64,000 nt of DNA from Pseudobacteriovorax antillogorgiicola (GCA_945898195.1 CAMDHM010000009.1:1-64000), one strand, 5' to 3'; numbered from the stretch's first letter, positions 1 to 8,580 are shown. Notes: generated by a model from the sequence alone, not told the origin. Translations and numbers: made by a program.

Positions 1-166
1 TACCGAAGGCCCACCTGGGGAACATAGCTTCGTCACCATGGTTTGCTTCATCTCACTGGAATAATGAGGCATTACGGGATTTCTAACCCGCCCCCTGTTT
101 TCCGGAATATTCTGAATTTCTATGCGTCAACTTCCCTGACCGAGGGGGGAGCCGATCTCATATATT

Positions 167-1054
167 GTGTTGGAGCGTCCTATTGATCCAAAGACGTTAT
201 ACCCTGAACTCTCGTTAAACCAGAATTATACTGAGGTTTTGAATAGTTTTAATTGGGCTAGTCCCCATCAAAAGTACGTCTCTTCGTGCTATTCCATGGA
301 GTGGTCAAATTCAATAACTCGCTTTTTACCTGCTATCGCTGAGTACAATAGGCAATCTCAGAGCAAAGTGCAGGTCATCTCTCTCGATGGACATTCGACA
401 GAAGATTTCGGCGAAAACCTAAAAAGTGACCCGATTTTAGAGATTCCTGAAATATCGGACAAAAGTAACTGCCAACCCCAAGGTTCATTACCTTACCGAT
501 ACGTTAAACCGAATTCTCCGATTCGCGAGCAGCGTACAGCGGTTAATTTTACTAGATTCATCAAGGATCGGAAGTCGGACAAGAAGAAAGTCGTCGTTCT
601 GTATCACCAAGGACACCTAATGAGATTGGGTACCCAATGCAGAATTCTCGCGACGGACTCTGCAACATTCGAGGCCAGCATTGGACCTGGGCCATTTCCC
701 GCAAGATTATGGGAAACAGAAAAACTTAGCGAAATCAGTTCTGTAGTATTCATTGATGAACCTGGAACTAGCAACGCACCAAACGGTCACACAAAAATAG
801 CGGCAAGAGGAGGAACGTTAAGGTTAGGGCAATCTTTTGCAGTCCAACCAAATGCGCTGTCTGGAGTGGATCAAATGAAGGGAAGCACAATGTTTATGCC
901 CGGATCAGATTTAACCTTGGCAACAGTCAAGCCATTCAACAAAAGTTATCAAATCAAAGATTTTTTTGATCTGATCATTTGGGTTACAGGGGATCAAGCC
1001 AAGGTTCTGACCAGAGTCGTTCTGCCTGGATGCGAAAACAGCACACCACTTTGA
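167..1054 (+). CDS. Hypothetical protein, probably 5'-disrupted
   Basis: I do not recognise this 295-residue protein. It has no signal peptide or membrane segment in this reading and no motif I can name. The only in-frame starts are GTG at 167 or TTG at 170, without a well-spaced ribosome-binding site. A coding-looking segment in another frame begins at ATG 64 and reads into a run of six G at 144-149; dropping one G joins it smoothly to this frame through codons reading T-E-G-E-P-I-S-Y-I-V-L-E-R-P. The real gene therefore probably starts at or before 64 and carries a one-base shift, either a mutation, a phase-variable tract or a sequencing error. Codon use looks genuine through to the stop. 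The next gene starts 220 bases downstream behind a sigma-54 promoter. Confidence 0.6.
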   Translation: MLERPIDPKTLYPELSLNQNYTEVLNSFNWASPHQKYVSSCYSMEWSNSITRFLPAIAEYNRQSQSKVQVISLDGHSTEDFGENLKSDPILEIPEISDKSNCQPQGSLPYRYVKPNSPIREQRTAVNFTRFIKDRKSDKKKVVVLYHQGHLMRLGTQCRILATDSATFEASIGPGPFPARLWETEKLSEISSVVFIDEPGTSNAPNGHTKIAARGGTLRLGQSFAVQPNALSGVDQMKGSTMFMPGSDLTLATVKPFNKSYQIKDFFDLIIWVTGDQAKVLTRVVLPGCENSTPL

Positions 1055-1123
1055 CTGTGGCGAACCTGATGGAGTAGCCCCCGTCAGAACATCCAGCCAT
1101 TCCCAGAATTCTTATTGTTTGGT

Positions 1124-1151
1124 AAACCCCACAGGTCAGGAAAACCCCACA
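1124..1151 (+). promoter_or_regulatory. Possible activator-binding direct repeat
   Basis: The 10-mer AAACCCCACA occurs at 1124-1133 and again at 1142-1151, 18 bases apart. It lies 60-90 bases upstream of the sigma-54 promoter at 1215-1229, the distance at which enhancer sites of NtrC-type activators usually sit. That the operon's own activator binds here is inference. Confidence 0.35.
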
Positions 1152-1214
1152 ACAAAAACCGCCAAAGCCTATCCTTATTTATCGTAACCATCCGTAATTA
1201 TGCCGATAAATCTA

Positions 1215-1230
1215 TGGCACAGGCATTGCT
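1215..1230 (+). promoter_or_regulatory. Sigma-54 (-24/-12) promoter
   Basis: The sequence TGGCAC-N5-TTGCT matches the RpoN consensus exactly: GG at 1216-1217 and GC at 1228-1229 are separated by ten bases as required. It lies 46 bases upstream of the ATG at 1276. The operon it would drive ends with an NtrC-family activator that keeps the GAFTGA sigma-54 contact motif, so the promoter and the protein support each other. Confidence 0.75.
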
Positions 1231-1275
1231 ATAAATGCAGTAATTGTTTAACGTTTTACTTATCTTGGAGACCCT

Positions 1276-2625
1276 ATGAGATATTTTCCACATCTACTGG
1301 CAGTGGCGATTTTTCTTCCGTCACATATCGCCCTAGCCACCGAACCGCTAAAAAGCCCCTACTTCATAGATGGGGTTCACTGTGAGGGACTGGATGATAA
1401 AGACCTAGATAACCGCATTTCTGACCAGTTTGGGGATGAGGCGCTGGCAAAGCTAGGCGTCAAAGCTCACAATCAATCAACGTGCGAACACATTTTTTCT
1501 GAATATGGGATTACAAAATTCCAATGGGTCACGCCGGATGACCTAGAAAATTTTAATTTTTTGCTTAAAAAATCCGGAAAATTCAAAACCATTGACGTTC
1601 GGATTGAAAAATCAGAGTCACAAAATCATGTCCACCTAAAAGGCAGATTTGAACAATTTGAGCCAAGAAACTACACTTCTTTCAATGTGCAATCTGGATA
1701 CGAAAACGGCGGAGTTACCGGCGACCGAGACACGACTAAATCTGAAGCCCTTGTTCAGTTCCAAAAGCGTGGATTGGAAAACCCCGGAAGCTTCGACGTT
1801 GGCTTTACGACTTTTCGAACTTCAACCAAGGCCCCACTATCACTTGAGGAACTAAAGAGTGGTGAAGTAGATGTCGTCATGAATGACGCCGAAAAGGCGA
1901 CGCAAGGCAAACAAAGCTGGCAATACAATGAACTATTTCTACGTAATTACCTTCCTACCGGAAAATTTGTTAACCCCATTAGCTTAAAAGTCGGGTTAAA
2001 TTACTCTAAGCTCAGCCAGGACGAAGCCGCCGACCTTAATACTAGTTATGAACTTGCAACCGAATTTCGGCCAGACGTGCTCAGGACGATGAAACTATCC
2101 CTGTCCCTGGCCTATTCAACCTACACCGCCTTAGGCTCGGAATCGATTACCACGGAAACAGCCTCTTCGAATCAAAAGCAGATTTTATTTGCGGGCTTCT
2201 CGGAAGATTTCGACACCCGCTGGCTAACAGGACATTTCAGCGCTTATCGTTCCCTGACCTCGCAGGTTCACTATTACGGCGACCTCGACCTGAAATTCTT
2301 ATTTACGGAATTCGCCGGCATCAAAAGTTCTTTAGGGTTCGCTCAAGAACAAGTTTATGGTGCTGTTTTACCGCAACATCGCTTTGGCCTGCCAAATCGT
2401 GCACAGAGTGCTTTTTATTATTTAGGCGAGAATAATTTCCGGGCCCTTGACGCAGATAACAAGATCTCGTTTAAGGTTGGATTTTCAAATTTAGATTCAT
2501 CGGGACCGATCCAAAAAAGCTCCTATTCGCGAGGCCAATCTTTTGCTGAACTGGGTTTAAAGACTCGCACAGATAAATACGATGTTGGGCTGTCATTTAT
2601 CTATGGTAACCAGAGGCTCTATTAA
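1276..2625 (+). CDS. Outer-membrane beta-barrel protein (Omp85-like, short)
   Basis: A 449-residue exported protein. Residues 1-21 form a signal peptide (cleavage after IALA). Residues about 25-130 have an alternating helix-strand pattern ending in a segment (FKTIDVRIEK) that resembles a POTRA domain. The rest is a run of amphipathic strands rich in aromatic and polar residues, and the chain ends in R-L-Y, an aromatic C-terminus typical of barrels folded by the BAM complex. It probably belongs to the broad surface-antigen/Omp85 group, but I cannot identify a substrate. The start has GGAG seven bases upstream. Its stop overlaps the next start (TAATG), so it is co-translated with the two-component system that follows; the barrel may be the output or the sensor target of that system. 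Confidence 0.75.
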   Translation: MRYFPHLLAVAIFLPSHIALATEPLKSPYFIDGVHCEGLDDKDLDNRISDQFGDEALAKLGVKAHNQSTCEHIFSEYGITKFQWVTPDDLENFNFLLKKSGKFKTIDVRIEKSESQNHVHLKGRFEQFEPRNYTSFNVQSGYENGGVTGDRDTTKSEALVQFQKRGLENPGSFDVGFTTFRTSTKAPLSLEELKSGEVDVVMNDAEKATQGKQSWQYNELFLRNYLPTGKFVNPISLKVGLNYSKLSQDEAADLNTSYELATEFRPDVLRTMKLSLSLAYSTYTALGSESITTETASSNQKQILFAGFSEDFDTRWLTGHFSAYRSLTSQVHYYGDLDLKFLFTEFAGIKSSLGFAQEQVYGAVLPQHRFGLPNRAQSAFYYLGENNFRALDADNKISFKVGFSNLDSSGPIQKSSYSRGQSFAELGLKTRTDKYDVGLSFIYGNQRLY

Positions 2626-3101
2626 TGCGTTGCCTAATTTTCTTACTGATGGCCGTCGCCACAACTGCGGGAGCCATCGATCTCTGCCCGCAATACGCCA
2701 CCATTCACGGCAAGGAAATCGAACCAAGGATTCGCAGCGGCATACCGTTTAAAATACTTAGTGTCGCCGTGGATCGGCGCTCGACTTACCGGCGAATCGT
2801 TCGCGTGGACTATGATTTGTGGACAGAGAAAGTGGGAGTTGAGGTGCTTGGAGGGAACAAGGCGACCTGCACACTAGCCGAGTCTTCTAAAACTATCTGC
2901 GGGGCCTTATCCATGGATGGGGAGGGGCACGGTGAACGAATGAAGCTCCAGATTTTGCTCAATCCTGATTTAAGTGATGGACTTGCAAAGCTTAAATCAA
3001 ACGGGACCGGTCATTCTGGCTTTTTGGAAATTAACTGGCGACAGCTTTCCAAGGACCTCAATTCAGAAAAGCTTCTCTTGGAAAGTGAGATTCAACCTTG
3101 A
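2625..3101 (+). CDS. Secreted protein, DUF4390-like position
   Basis: A 158-residue protein with a signal peptide (about residues 1-17, MRCLIFLLMAVATTAGA). The mature part is mostly beta-strand-forming and has no recognised catalytic motif. In many proteobacteria a small periplasmic DUF4390 protein sits directly before an NtrY-like kinase and NtrX-like regulator; this gene is in the same position, but the sequence resemblance I can see is only general (an R-x-G-I-P-F segment near residue 38). Both ends overlap neighbours by a few bases (TAATG upstream, TTGA downstream), so translation is coupled. A role in presenting a signal to the kinase is inference. Confidence 0.7.
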   Translation: MRCLIFLLMAVATTAGAIDLCPQYATIHGKEIEPRIRSGIPFKILSVAVDRRSTYRRIVRVDYDLWTEKVGVEVLGGNKATCTLAESSKTICGALSMDGEGHGERMKLQILLNPDLSDGLAKLKSNGTGHSGFLEINWRQLSKDLNSEKLLLESEIQP

Positions 3102-4219
3102 TTAGAGGGATCTGGCTCAGAATTACCTTCCTTTTGGCTCTGGCCATCATACCAGCAACCCTTCTGCAGCTAAAACTGCAGAAGGATAGCGTTGCTATTA
3201 TGTATGAGTTATTTGAAAGCAGCGACATTCGTGTGGCTCTGGACCAATACCTGGAACAAATTCGCGAGATCGCTCAGGAAAATCCGGAGAAGGAGGCATT
3301 CTATCGCGCAAAGTTCGGGCAGGTGTCTCTCGTTAAACGCGCTCTGGAATCTTTTTTTATGGCGCGAAATTCGATAGATGAGCATCTTCGTTTTCAGATG
3401 ATTCTAATCATAGTCGTCACGTTGATCACTTCTCTCCTGGGTTCGTTATTAATCTCACGCGGAATCATTAGACAGGTCAAAAGTTTGATGGATGAGCGAG
3501 AAAAATCCAACGCCAAACTCAGAGATCTTAATGTCCTGAAAAATTGGCAAGGGGTTGCTCGAATGTTGGTTCACGAGCTGCGAGCGCCTCTGACGCCAAT
3601 AAAATTGATTGCGACAGATCTGGAGCGAAAATTTCAGACACTGAGCACCGAGGAATTTTCCAACTATCTGCCTGATGCCCAACGGTTAATGAATGAACAA
3701 ATTCAGTCAATTGAATCGATGATTACTGGCTTCACAGAATTTGGTCGTTTGCCCGCGCCGGTATTAGAGCGGACATCGATTCAAAAAATTCTGGGGGATT
3801 TCGATGCGACCTACGGCCTGTCCTTTGGCGAACGCGTTCACCTACAGGCCGATTTATCTGGAGTTGATGCTTTTGCTCACCTTGATCCCAAGCTGATTCG
3901 CGACCTGCTGTTTAACCTCTGTAAGAACGCCGTCGAAGCAAACTCGGGAAAGACGAACATCACCATTAAAACAACATCCACGGATACAGCGATTTTTATA
4001 AGAATCCAAAATACAGGCGCCGCGATTCCAGAATCAATTAGAAGTCAGTTGTTTGAACCCTACGCATCAACAAAATTAGGTGCCGATTCAAAAAACATGG
4101 GGTTAGGTTTGACAATATCCCGGAAGATTGCCCTTGATCACGGCGGGGATTTGACGCTGCTGGATTTACCTTCGGATTGTGGCGTGGCTTTTCAGTTGGA
4201 AATTCCAAGTGCAAAATAA
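3098..4219 (+). CDS. Sensor histidine kinase, NtrY-like
   Basis: Membrane sensor kinase of 373 residues that would phosphorylate the response regulator encoded next. Membrane segments lie at residues 7-25 and 100-119, flanking a short periplasmic region of about 75 residues. A HAMP-like linker follows, then an H box with the phospho-accepting His159 (M-L-V-H-E-L-R-A-P-L), an N box (L-L-F-N-L-C-K-N-A-V-E-A-N) and a G box (N-M-G-L-G-L-T-I-S) in the ATP-binding domain. The start is TTG, overlapping the previous stop as TTGA; no later start leaves the first membrane helix intact. The small sensing domain suggests it reads the membrane or a partner such as the preceding secreted protein. Confidence 0.9.
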   Translation: MIRGIWLRITFLLALAIIPATLLQLKLQKDSVAIMYELFESSDIRVALDQYLEQIREIAQENPEKEAFYRAKFGQVSLVKRALESFFMARNSIDEHLRFQMILIIVVTLITSLLGSLLISRGIIRQVKSLMDEREKSNAKLRDLNVLKNWQGVARMLVHELRAPLTPIKLIATDLERKFQTLSTEEFSNYLPDAQRLMNEQIQSIESMITGFTEFGRLPAPVLERTSIQKILGDFDATYGLSFGERVHLQADLSGVDAFAHLDPKLIRDLLFNLCKNAVEANSGKTNITIKTTSTDTAIFIRIQNTGAAIPESIRSQLFEPYASTKLGADSKNMGLGLTISRKIALDHGGDLTLLDLPSDCGVAFQLEIPSAK

Positions 4220-4240
4220 AGAAACGATGGGGATGGATTG

Positions 4241-5632
4241 ATGCAGCCAAAAAAAGGCGAAAAGGCCTGTTTGCTGATTGTGGATGACGAACGCCGCGTA
4301 CGCGACGGGATCAGACTCACCCTAAGCGGTGAGCCCTATGACATCCTCGAGTCCGACAATCCTGATCAGGCCTACGAATTGATTCAGGGTGGGCAGCCTG
4401 ACATTGTTTTATTGGATGTGCATTTTCAGGGGACTGTCACCTGTCTGCCGTTACTTGAGCGCCTGCAGCGCGAGGGCAATCAAATCCCAGTTATTGTCCT
4501 ATCTGGGGCTGCTTCTGCTAAGGAGGCAACTGATGCTATCAAATTTGGCGCCTATGATTTTCTGGAAAAGCCCGTTGCTTCGGAGCGGCTCCGTGTCACA
4601 CTGCAGAACACTTTAAGTGCGGCATCGCTTAAAGCGCGCGATATTTCAACAACCGTCCGACGAAACGTAAGAACTGACATTATCGGAGAAAGCGCGGCTG
4701 TCCGGAAAGTCCTGGATCTCATCGGTCAATTTGGACGGCGTGACGCTAAAGTTCTGATAACTGGTGAAACTGGCACAGGTAAAGAACTTGTTGCGCATGG
4801 TATTTGGCGGAATTCACCTCGTTGTGATCGCCCATTTGTTTTAGTCAATTCCGCCGCCATTCCCGACTCGCTCTTCGAGAGTGAGTTGTTCGGGCATAAA
4901 AAAGGTGCCTTTACCGGTGCCATCGCAAACCAGATTGGTAAAATTGAGATGGCTGATGGAGGGACGCTATTTCTCGACGAAATCGGTGAGCTCTCGCCGA
5001 TGGCACAAAGTAAGCTTTTACGATTTCTTGAAGCCGGCGAGATTCAAGTCCTAGGTTCCAATAAAGTCAAACATTGCGATGTTCGTCTCATTGCTGCGAC
5101 GTCGCGAAATCTCCAAAAAGAAATTAAGGCGGGCAGATTCCGAGAAGATTTATATTTCAGGCTGAATGTTGCAAACATCGAAATTCCGCCGTTGCGCGAC
5201 CGCAAGGAAGATGTTCTAGCTATTTTCAATCATTTCATGACATCAATTTGTGGGCGTTATGGTGAGTCAACTCGGTCTATCGATGTTGCAGCCAGAGAGA
5301 CTCTCGTGAATTACGATTGGCCAGGCAACGTCAGAGAACTTCGGAACGTGGCAGAACGCGCAGTTTTGCTTTCATCGCAAATTATAACGAAAGATATCAT
5401 CCAAGATATTTTAGGGCGCACCGTAAAAAAAGAACTCGCGCAAGATTTGCCAACATCACTGGAATCGGCTCAGCCCCTAAAAGAGTATCGCCGTCAATTA
5501 GAGGGCCGATACGTTGCGCACGTCATAAAGCTTGCAGAGGGTTCCATAACAAAGGCTGCCCAAGTTCTGGGGCTTGATAGAAGCCATCTTCATCAGAAAA
5601 TTAGGGACTTAGGTCTGTCGAACGACAGCTAG
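4241..5632 (+). CDS. Sigma-54-dependent response regulator (NtrC family)
   Basis: Three-domain transcription activator of 463 residues. An N-terminal receiver has the acidic pair D-D-E and phospho-acceptor Asp in I-V-L-L-D-V (about residue 59). The central AAA+ domain has Walker A G-E-T-G-T-G-K-E, the sigma-54 contact loop G-A-F-T-G-A and Walker B L-F-L-D-E-I. The C-terminal Fis-type helix-turn-helix contains L-G-L-D-R-S-H-L-H-Q-K. ATG 4241 is preferred to the adjoining TTG at 4238. With the kinase encoded just upstream it forms a two-component pair, and the GAFTGA motif shows it works with RpoN; a consensus sigma-54 promoter heads this same operon, so autoregulation is likely. Confidence 0.95.
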   Translation: MQPKKGEKACLLIVDDERRVRDGIRLTLSGEPYDILESDNPDQAYELIQGGQPDIVLLDVHFQGTVTCLPLLERLQREGNQIPVIVLSGAASAKEATDAIKFGAYDFLEKPVASERLRVTLQNTLSAASLKARDISTTVRRNVRTDIIGESAAVRKVLDLIGQFGRRDAKVLITGETGTGKELVAHGIWRNSPRCDRPFVLVNSAAIPDSLFESELFGHKKGAFTGAIANQIGKIEMADGGTLFLDEIGELSPMAQSKLLRFLEAGEIQVLGSNKVKHCDVRLIAATSRNLQKEIKAGRFREDLYFRLNVANIEIPPLRDRKEDVLAIFNHFMTSICGRYGESTRSIDVAARETLVNYDWPGNVRELRNVAERAVLLSSQIITKDIIQDILGRTVKKELAQDLPTSLESAQPLKEYRRQLEGRYVAHVIKLAEGSITKAAQVLGLDRSHLHQKIRDLGLSNDS

Positions 5633-5635
5633 ACC

Positions 5636-5652
5636 GCGGGTGCTCGACCCGC
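5636..5652 (+). terminator. Weak hairpin after the response regulator
   Basis: GCGGGT-GCTCG-ACCCGC forms a six-pair GC-rich stem directly after the response-regulator stop codon. No run of T follows at once, so intrinsic termination would be weak; it may only stabilise the transcript end. Confidence 0.35.
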
Positions 5653-5718
5653 TGTCCGAATTGAAAATGCTCGTTAATGTTTTATAATAAAAGTGCCAAT
5701 TAAATAATAATAGATAAA

Positions 5719-5746
5719 TTGAAGTTATGTTGTTTTAATATATAAA
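5719..5746 (+). promoter_or_regulatory. Candidate sigma-70 promoter
   Basis: TTGAAG at 5719-5724 and TATAAA at 5741-5746 with a 16-base spacer lie in a very AT-rich stretch, 27 bases before the ATG of the small secreted protein at 5774. A GGAG ribosome-binding site follows at 5765-5768. Confidence 0.4.
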
Positions 5747-5773
5747 TAACCCATAATTTTTATTGGAGTTTGT

Positions 5774-6139
5774 ATGAAGCAGCTTAAGTTCTGTACTTTA
5801 TTCATGGGTGCATTGCTGTCCGCGACCAGCGCTTTCGCACTTGATTGCACGCTTCCCACGACTACCGGCTCCATAGCATGGGCCCATGGGGCGTACACCC
5901 CGGTTGACGCAGGCCAAGGCACCGAGCAATGGCTCTGCGTAAGCGGTCAGATCTACCGGCCGTACCGTGCCACAGCCCCAGCCAGGCCTCACCAAGAGGC
6001 ACCCGCGACCGAGCAATATGGCTGTGCCGCCTACACGGCGCCATACTATCGGAATCACACGAATGAGATTCCAAGCGCGTGCATGAGCGATGGAGAACGG
6101 GCCAATCACCAATACAATTCAGTCGATCGGAATCTTTGA
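5774..6139 (+). CDS. Small secreted cysteine-containing protein
   Basis: A 121-residue protein with a clear signal peptide (residues 1-22, cleavage after S-A-F-A). The mature chain has four cysteines (25, 55, 84, 103), enough for two disulfides, and is rich in Thr, Ala and Tyr. I do not recognise a family. The start is secured by GGAG six bases upstream and by a separate AT-rich promoter region. It follows the sigma-54 operon but has its own promoter candidate, so it is probably an independent gene. It converges with the hydrolase gene whose stop lies only a few bases away. Confidence 0.7.
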   Translation: MKQLKFCTLFMGALLSATSAFALDCTLPTTTGSIAWAHGAYTPVDAGQGTEQWLCVSGQIYRPYRATAPARPHQEAPATEQYGCAAYTAPYYRNHTNEIPSACMSDGERANHQYNSVDRNL

Positions 6140-6145
6140 TTTAAT

Positions 6146-7129
6146 CTAGACCAAACCCAAGACCCGCGCATCAACCCTCAGTGCGCGGCGTGCCCGGGCA
6201 AAAAAGTTGCCAGACAAGCGCAGCAGCACATTGTTGCCATGAGCTTCCATGGTTAACCAAGTGACGTCTCGTTGCCGGATACTGTCATTACCGCTTCCAA
6301 ACTGTCCCATTGCGGGTGCGCGCCTGGCCAGGCGGTAAAAAGCACCTAGGATAAAATCCATGCGGGAAAACCAAACCACGTGAGTCGGCCGAGCAGCGTT
6401 GTATAGACCTGCGACGGCAGCATAATCGCCTTTACCGCAAAAGGCACTTGCGGGAAGAGCTGGCTGCAAATTCCACCACCGCCCCACATTGACACCGTAA
6501 TGAATCAAATCGCTTCGTCGATCTGACAACAACTTAATAGCCCGGGCCCACACCAGAGCCCCAGCCGAATGCGTCACGGCCGTTGGTGCAAATCCATTGC
6601 TGAAACCAACCTCTAAAAAACCAGCCAAAGTCCCCGCGGCATCTGAAGCCCTGCGCTCGGCATCGCGCCATAAAAGTCCCCACCACAAAAAAGTCACCAC
6701 ACAAACCAGCAGCCGGCGCAAATTTGAGAATCCGATTTCTTCACGAGCAGCAGTACTGAACAGCATCGAATTCCAAATCAACAAGTAAAATTCACTGTGC
6801 CTTCTGGACTTCCCAAGCCCGCAAGCCTTGGCAAGAGGCTGGATAAAATCACTGATGGCCTCCCGATCATCGGCATAATCGATCCCGTGGACAAATATGA
6901 CTGCGTTAGCTTTAGGACGGAAGTGCAACGGAGTTAGGATTTCTTCTATGAAGTCAACACCCTCGCAGCTAATTCGAAACCTAATCAAACGGGCATCAGC
7001 AGAATTTGACGGCAGATTCTTCAACTCCCGAAAAAGGGTACCAAATAAATTCATGGTGTAATGCACCCTCCCTGGAACAAAACATGATAATTTCGGACAA
7101 CTCGGTACATCTTTGACATCAATGGTCAT
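6146..7129 (-). CDS. Alpha/beta-hydrolase fold protein
   Basis: A 327-residue protein with the hallmarks of the alpha/beta-hydrolase fold: a strand ending in F-V-H-G (oxyanion region, residues 79-82) and a nucleophile elbow T-H-S-A-G with Ser188. A candidate catalytic His is in M-E-A-H-G-N near residue 290. The sequence context of the elbow resembles hydrolases of the DUF900/lipase-like group, but the substrate is unknown. A hydrophobic stretch at residues 139-154 might be a membrane-associated lid. There is no signal peptide, so it is probably cytoplasmic or membrane-associated. It is transcribed alone, divergently from the OsmC gene, with about 95 bases between the starts. Confidence 0.7.
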   Translation of the reverse strand: MTIDVKDVPSCPKLSCFVPGRVHYTMNLFGTLFRELKNLPSNSADARLIRFRISCEGVDFIEEILTPLHFRPKANAVIFVHGIDYADDREAISDFIQPLAKACGLGKSRRHSEFYLLIWNSMLFSTAAREEIGFSNLRRLLVCVVTFLWWGLLWRDAERRASDAAGTLAGFLEVGFSNGFAPTAVTHSAGALVWARAIKLLSDRRSDLIHYGVNVGRWWNLQPALPASAFCGKGDYAAVAGLYNAARPTHVVWFSRMDFILGAFYRLARRAPAMGQFGSGNDSIRQRDVTWLTMEAHGNNVLLRLSGNFFARARRALRVDARVLGLV

Positions 7130-7223
7130 CGATCCGGGAGGAAATCTGATTGAGATACCTTTAAGGCCCTTTAAATTTCCGGTTAAGGTGGGATAATCGG
7201 ATACACATTAAGGAGTGAGATAC

Positions 7224-7649
7224 ATGACCGTTCATATTTCTTCCGATTACCTCGGTGGCCTTCGCTGCAAATCACAGCACGGTCCTTCCGCTGCGACACT
7301 CTTGACGGATGCCCCAGTCGACAACCACGGCAAAGGTGAATCCTTTTCCCCGACAGACCTAGTGGCCACCGCTCTCGGCGCCTGCGTGATGACGACCATG
7401 GGAATTCTTGCCCAACGCCTCAACATTGAATTGGTTGGCATGCATGCTAATTGCACCAAAGACATGGTGAGTGATCCGTTCCGCCGAATTGGAAAAATCA
7501 CCGTCAAAATCACGATTCCCAAGGCCGTAACAGAAGACATCTCGGAGTTGGACCGTGAGAAATTAGAGCGCGCAGCGTATGCTTGCCCAGTGCATAAGAG
7601 CCTGCACCCTGACGTTGAATCTGTGATCGAACTTAATTGGTTGGAGTGA
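7224..7649 (+). CDS. OsmC-family peroxiredoxin-like protein
   Basis: Cytoplasmic thiol protein of 141 residues, the usual OsmC/Ohr length, which reduces hydroperoxides with two conserved cysteines. Both are visible: Cys54 in A-L-G-A-C-V-M-T-T-M at the start of the long central helix and Cys121 in A-Y-A-C-P-V-H-K-S-L. The motif S-P-T-D-L-V-A-T-A-L-G-A-C is typical of the OsmC/YhfA branch rather than Ohr. ATG 7224 is preferred to GTG 7215 because AGGAG at 7211-7215 is spaced correctly for it. The following secreted protein starts four bases after its stop, so the two may be co-transcribed. Confidence 0.9.
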   Translation: MTVHISSDYLGGLRCKSQHGPSAATLLTDAPVDNHGKGESFSPTDLVATALGACVMTTMGILAQRLNIELVGMHANCTKDMVSDPFRRIGKITVKITIPKAVTEDISELDREKLERAAYACPVHKSLHPDVESVIELNWLE

Positions 7650-7653
7650 GTCA

Positions 7654-8580
7654 ATGATGCCACGCCGCACGATATGCTTGTTCGTCGCAATTCTAATTTG
7701 TTCAACCAACGCTTTCGCTGGCATTCTCACGATATACGCCATCCCATCCCCCAAGGGCATTGACTGGACTTCGCCAAAGTCTCTGGCCTGGAGCGCCATT
7801 TCCAATCAGATATCGGACAAAACCCATACCATTGGCCACGCCAACATCCACCTTCGATGCCGCGTCGAGGAGGGTGATGCCGAGAATTTTGAAATTTTGA
7901 CCGGAATGACCTCGGCGGATAATGACCCAACCAATGATCGAATTAAACATGAGGGCTATGGACTTGGCGTCCTGTTTGCCACGGTACCAGGACGCTTGGA
8001 AACACACGACGAGGCCTCGCGAGATTTGCACAGCCGATTTAAGCGTGGCTTAGTTAACTTTATGCAGTTCCAAATTGGTGCTCCGACCTGCAGCAGGTTG
8101 GCACAATATGCAAATGAATATCAGGAACGAGGATACGATCAGTTTTACGGCCTACCAAATCGTCCGCGCCATGGCGAAGGCGCCGGCTGCACCGCCTTTG
8201 CAGCCAGCTTCTTGGATCTAGCTGGGGTGCATGCAGGCTATCTGAAAGCAAATTGGTCGAAAACCCGTCGCGTGCCAGAAAATCTCGTTGGCGGACCCCT
8301 GACCGGCAATTTTGTTCCTGTCCAAAGCCTGCTTCGGCCCCTACGCCCTTCGCGCTGGGCCACGCCAGATGAAACCCAATTCACCATTAACTTTTTTGAT
8401 CCTGACGCGCTGTTTCAGCACATTGAATCTGCTTGGAAGGCTGGCTTGAATCCACTGGGCGCGGGCACGGACCAAACCCCTGCGATTCCTGCCCAGATGA
8501 GTAATATTGCCCAAGCCAAAGGTTTCATATTAAATGCCAATCTGATTCATGCTCCAACAGAACCAATCTGGCTAAACTAG
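7654..8580 (+). CDS. Secreted protein, possible permuted NlpC/P60-type hydrolase
   Basis: A 308-residue exported protein with a signal peptide (residues 1-22, cleavage after N-A-F-A). His62 in I-G-H-A-N-I-H-L comes before Cys179 in G-E-G-A-G-C-T-A-F-A-A-S-F-L; this order and the local motifs resemble the circularly permuted NlpC/P60 (LRAT-like, YiiX-like) fold, in which His precedes Cys. That would make it a cell-envelope amidase or peptidase, but this is inference from two motifs. A ribosome-binding site (GGAGTGAG) precedes tandem ATG codons. It follows the OsmC gene by four bases. Confidence 0.65.
   Translation: MMPRRTICLFVAILICSTNAFAGILTIYAIPSPKGIDWTSPKSLAWSAISNQISDKTHTIGHANIHLRCRVEEGDAENFEILTGMTSADNDPTNDRIKHEGYGLGVLFATVPGRLETHDEASRDLHSRFKRGLVNFMQFQIGAPTCSRLAQYANEYQERGYDQFYGLPNRPRHGEGAGCTAFAASFLDLAGVHAGYLKANWSKTRRVPENLVGGPLTGNFVPVQSLLRPLRPSRWATPDETQFTINFFDPDALFQHIESAWKAGLNPLGAGTDQTPAIPAQMSNIAQAKGFILNANLIHAPTEPIWLN

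Noticed and set aside
5615-5628. CTGTCG-AA-CGACAG, resembling a LexA/SOS box
   Set aside because: The spacing between CTGT and ACAG is six bases, not the eight of the known box, and it lies in the response-regulator coding sequence.
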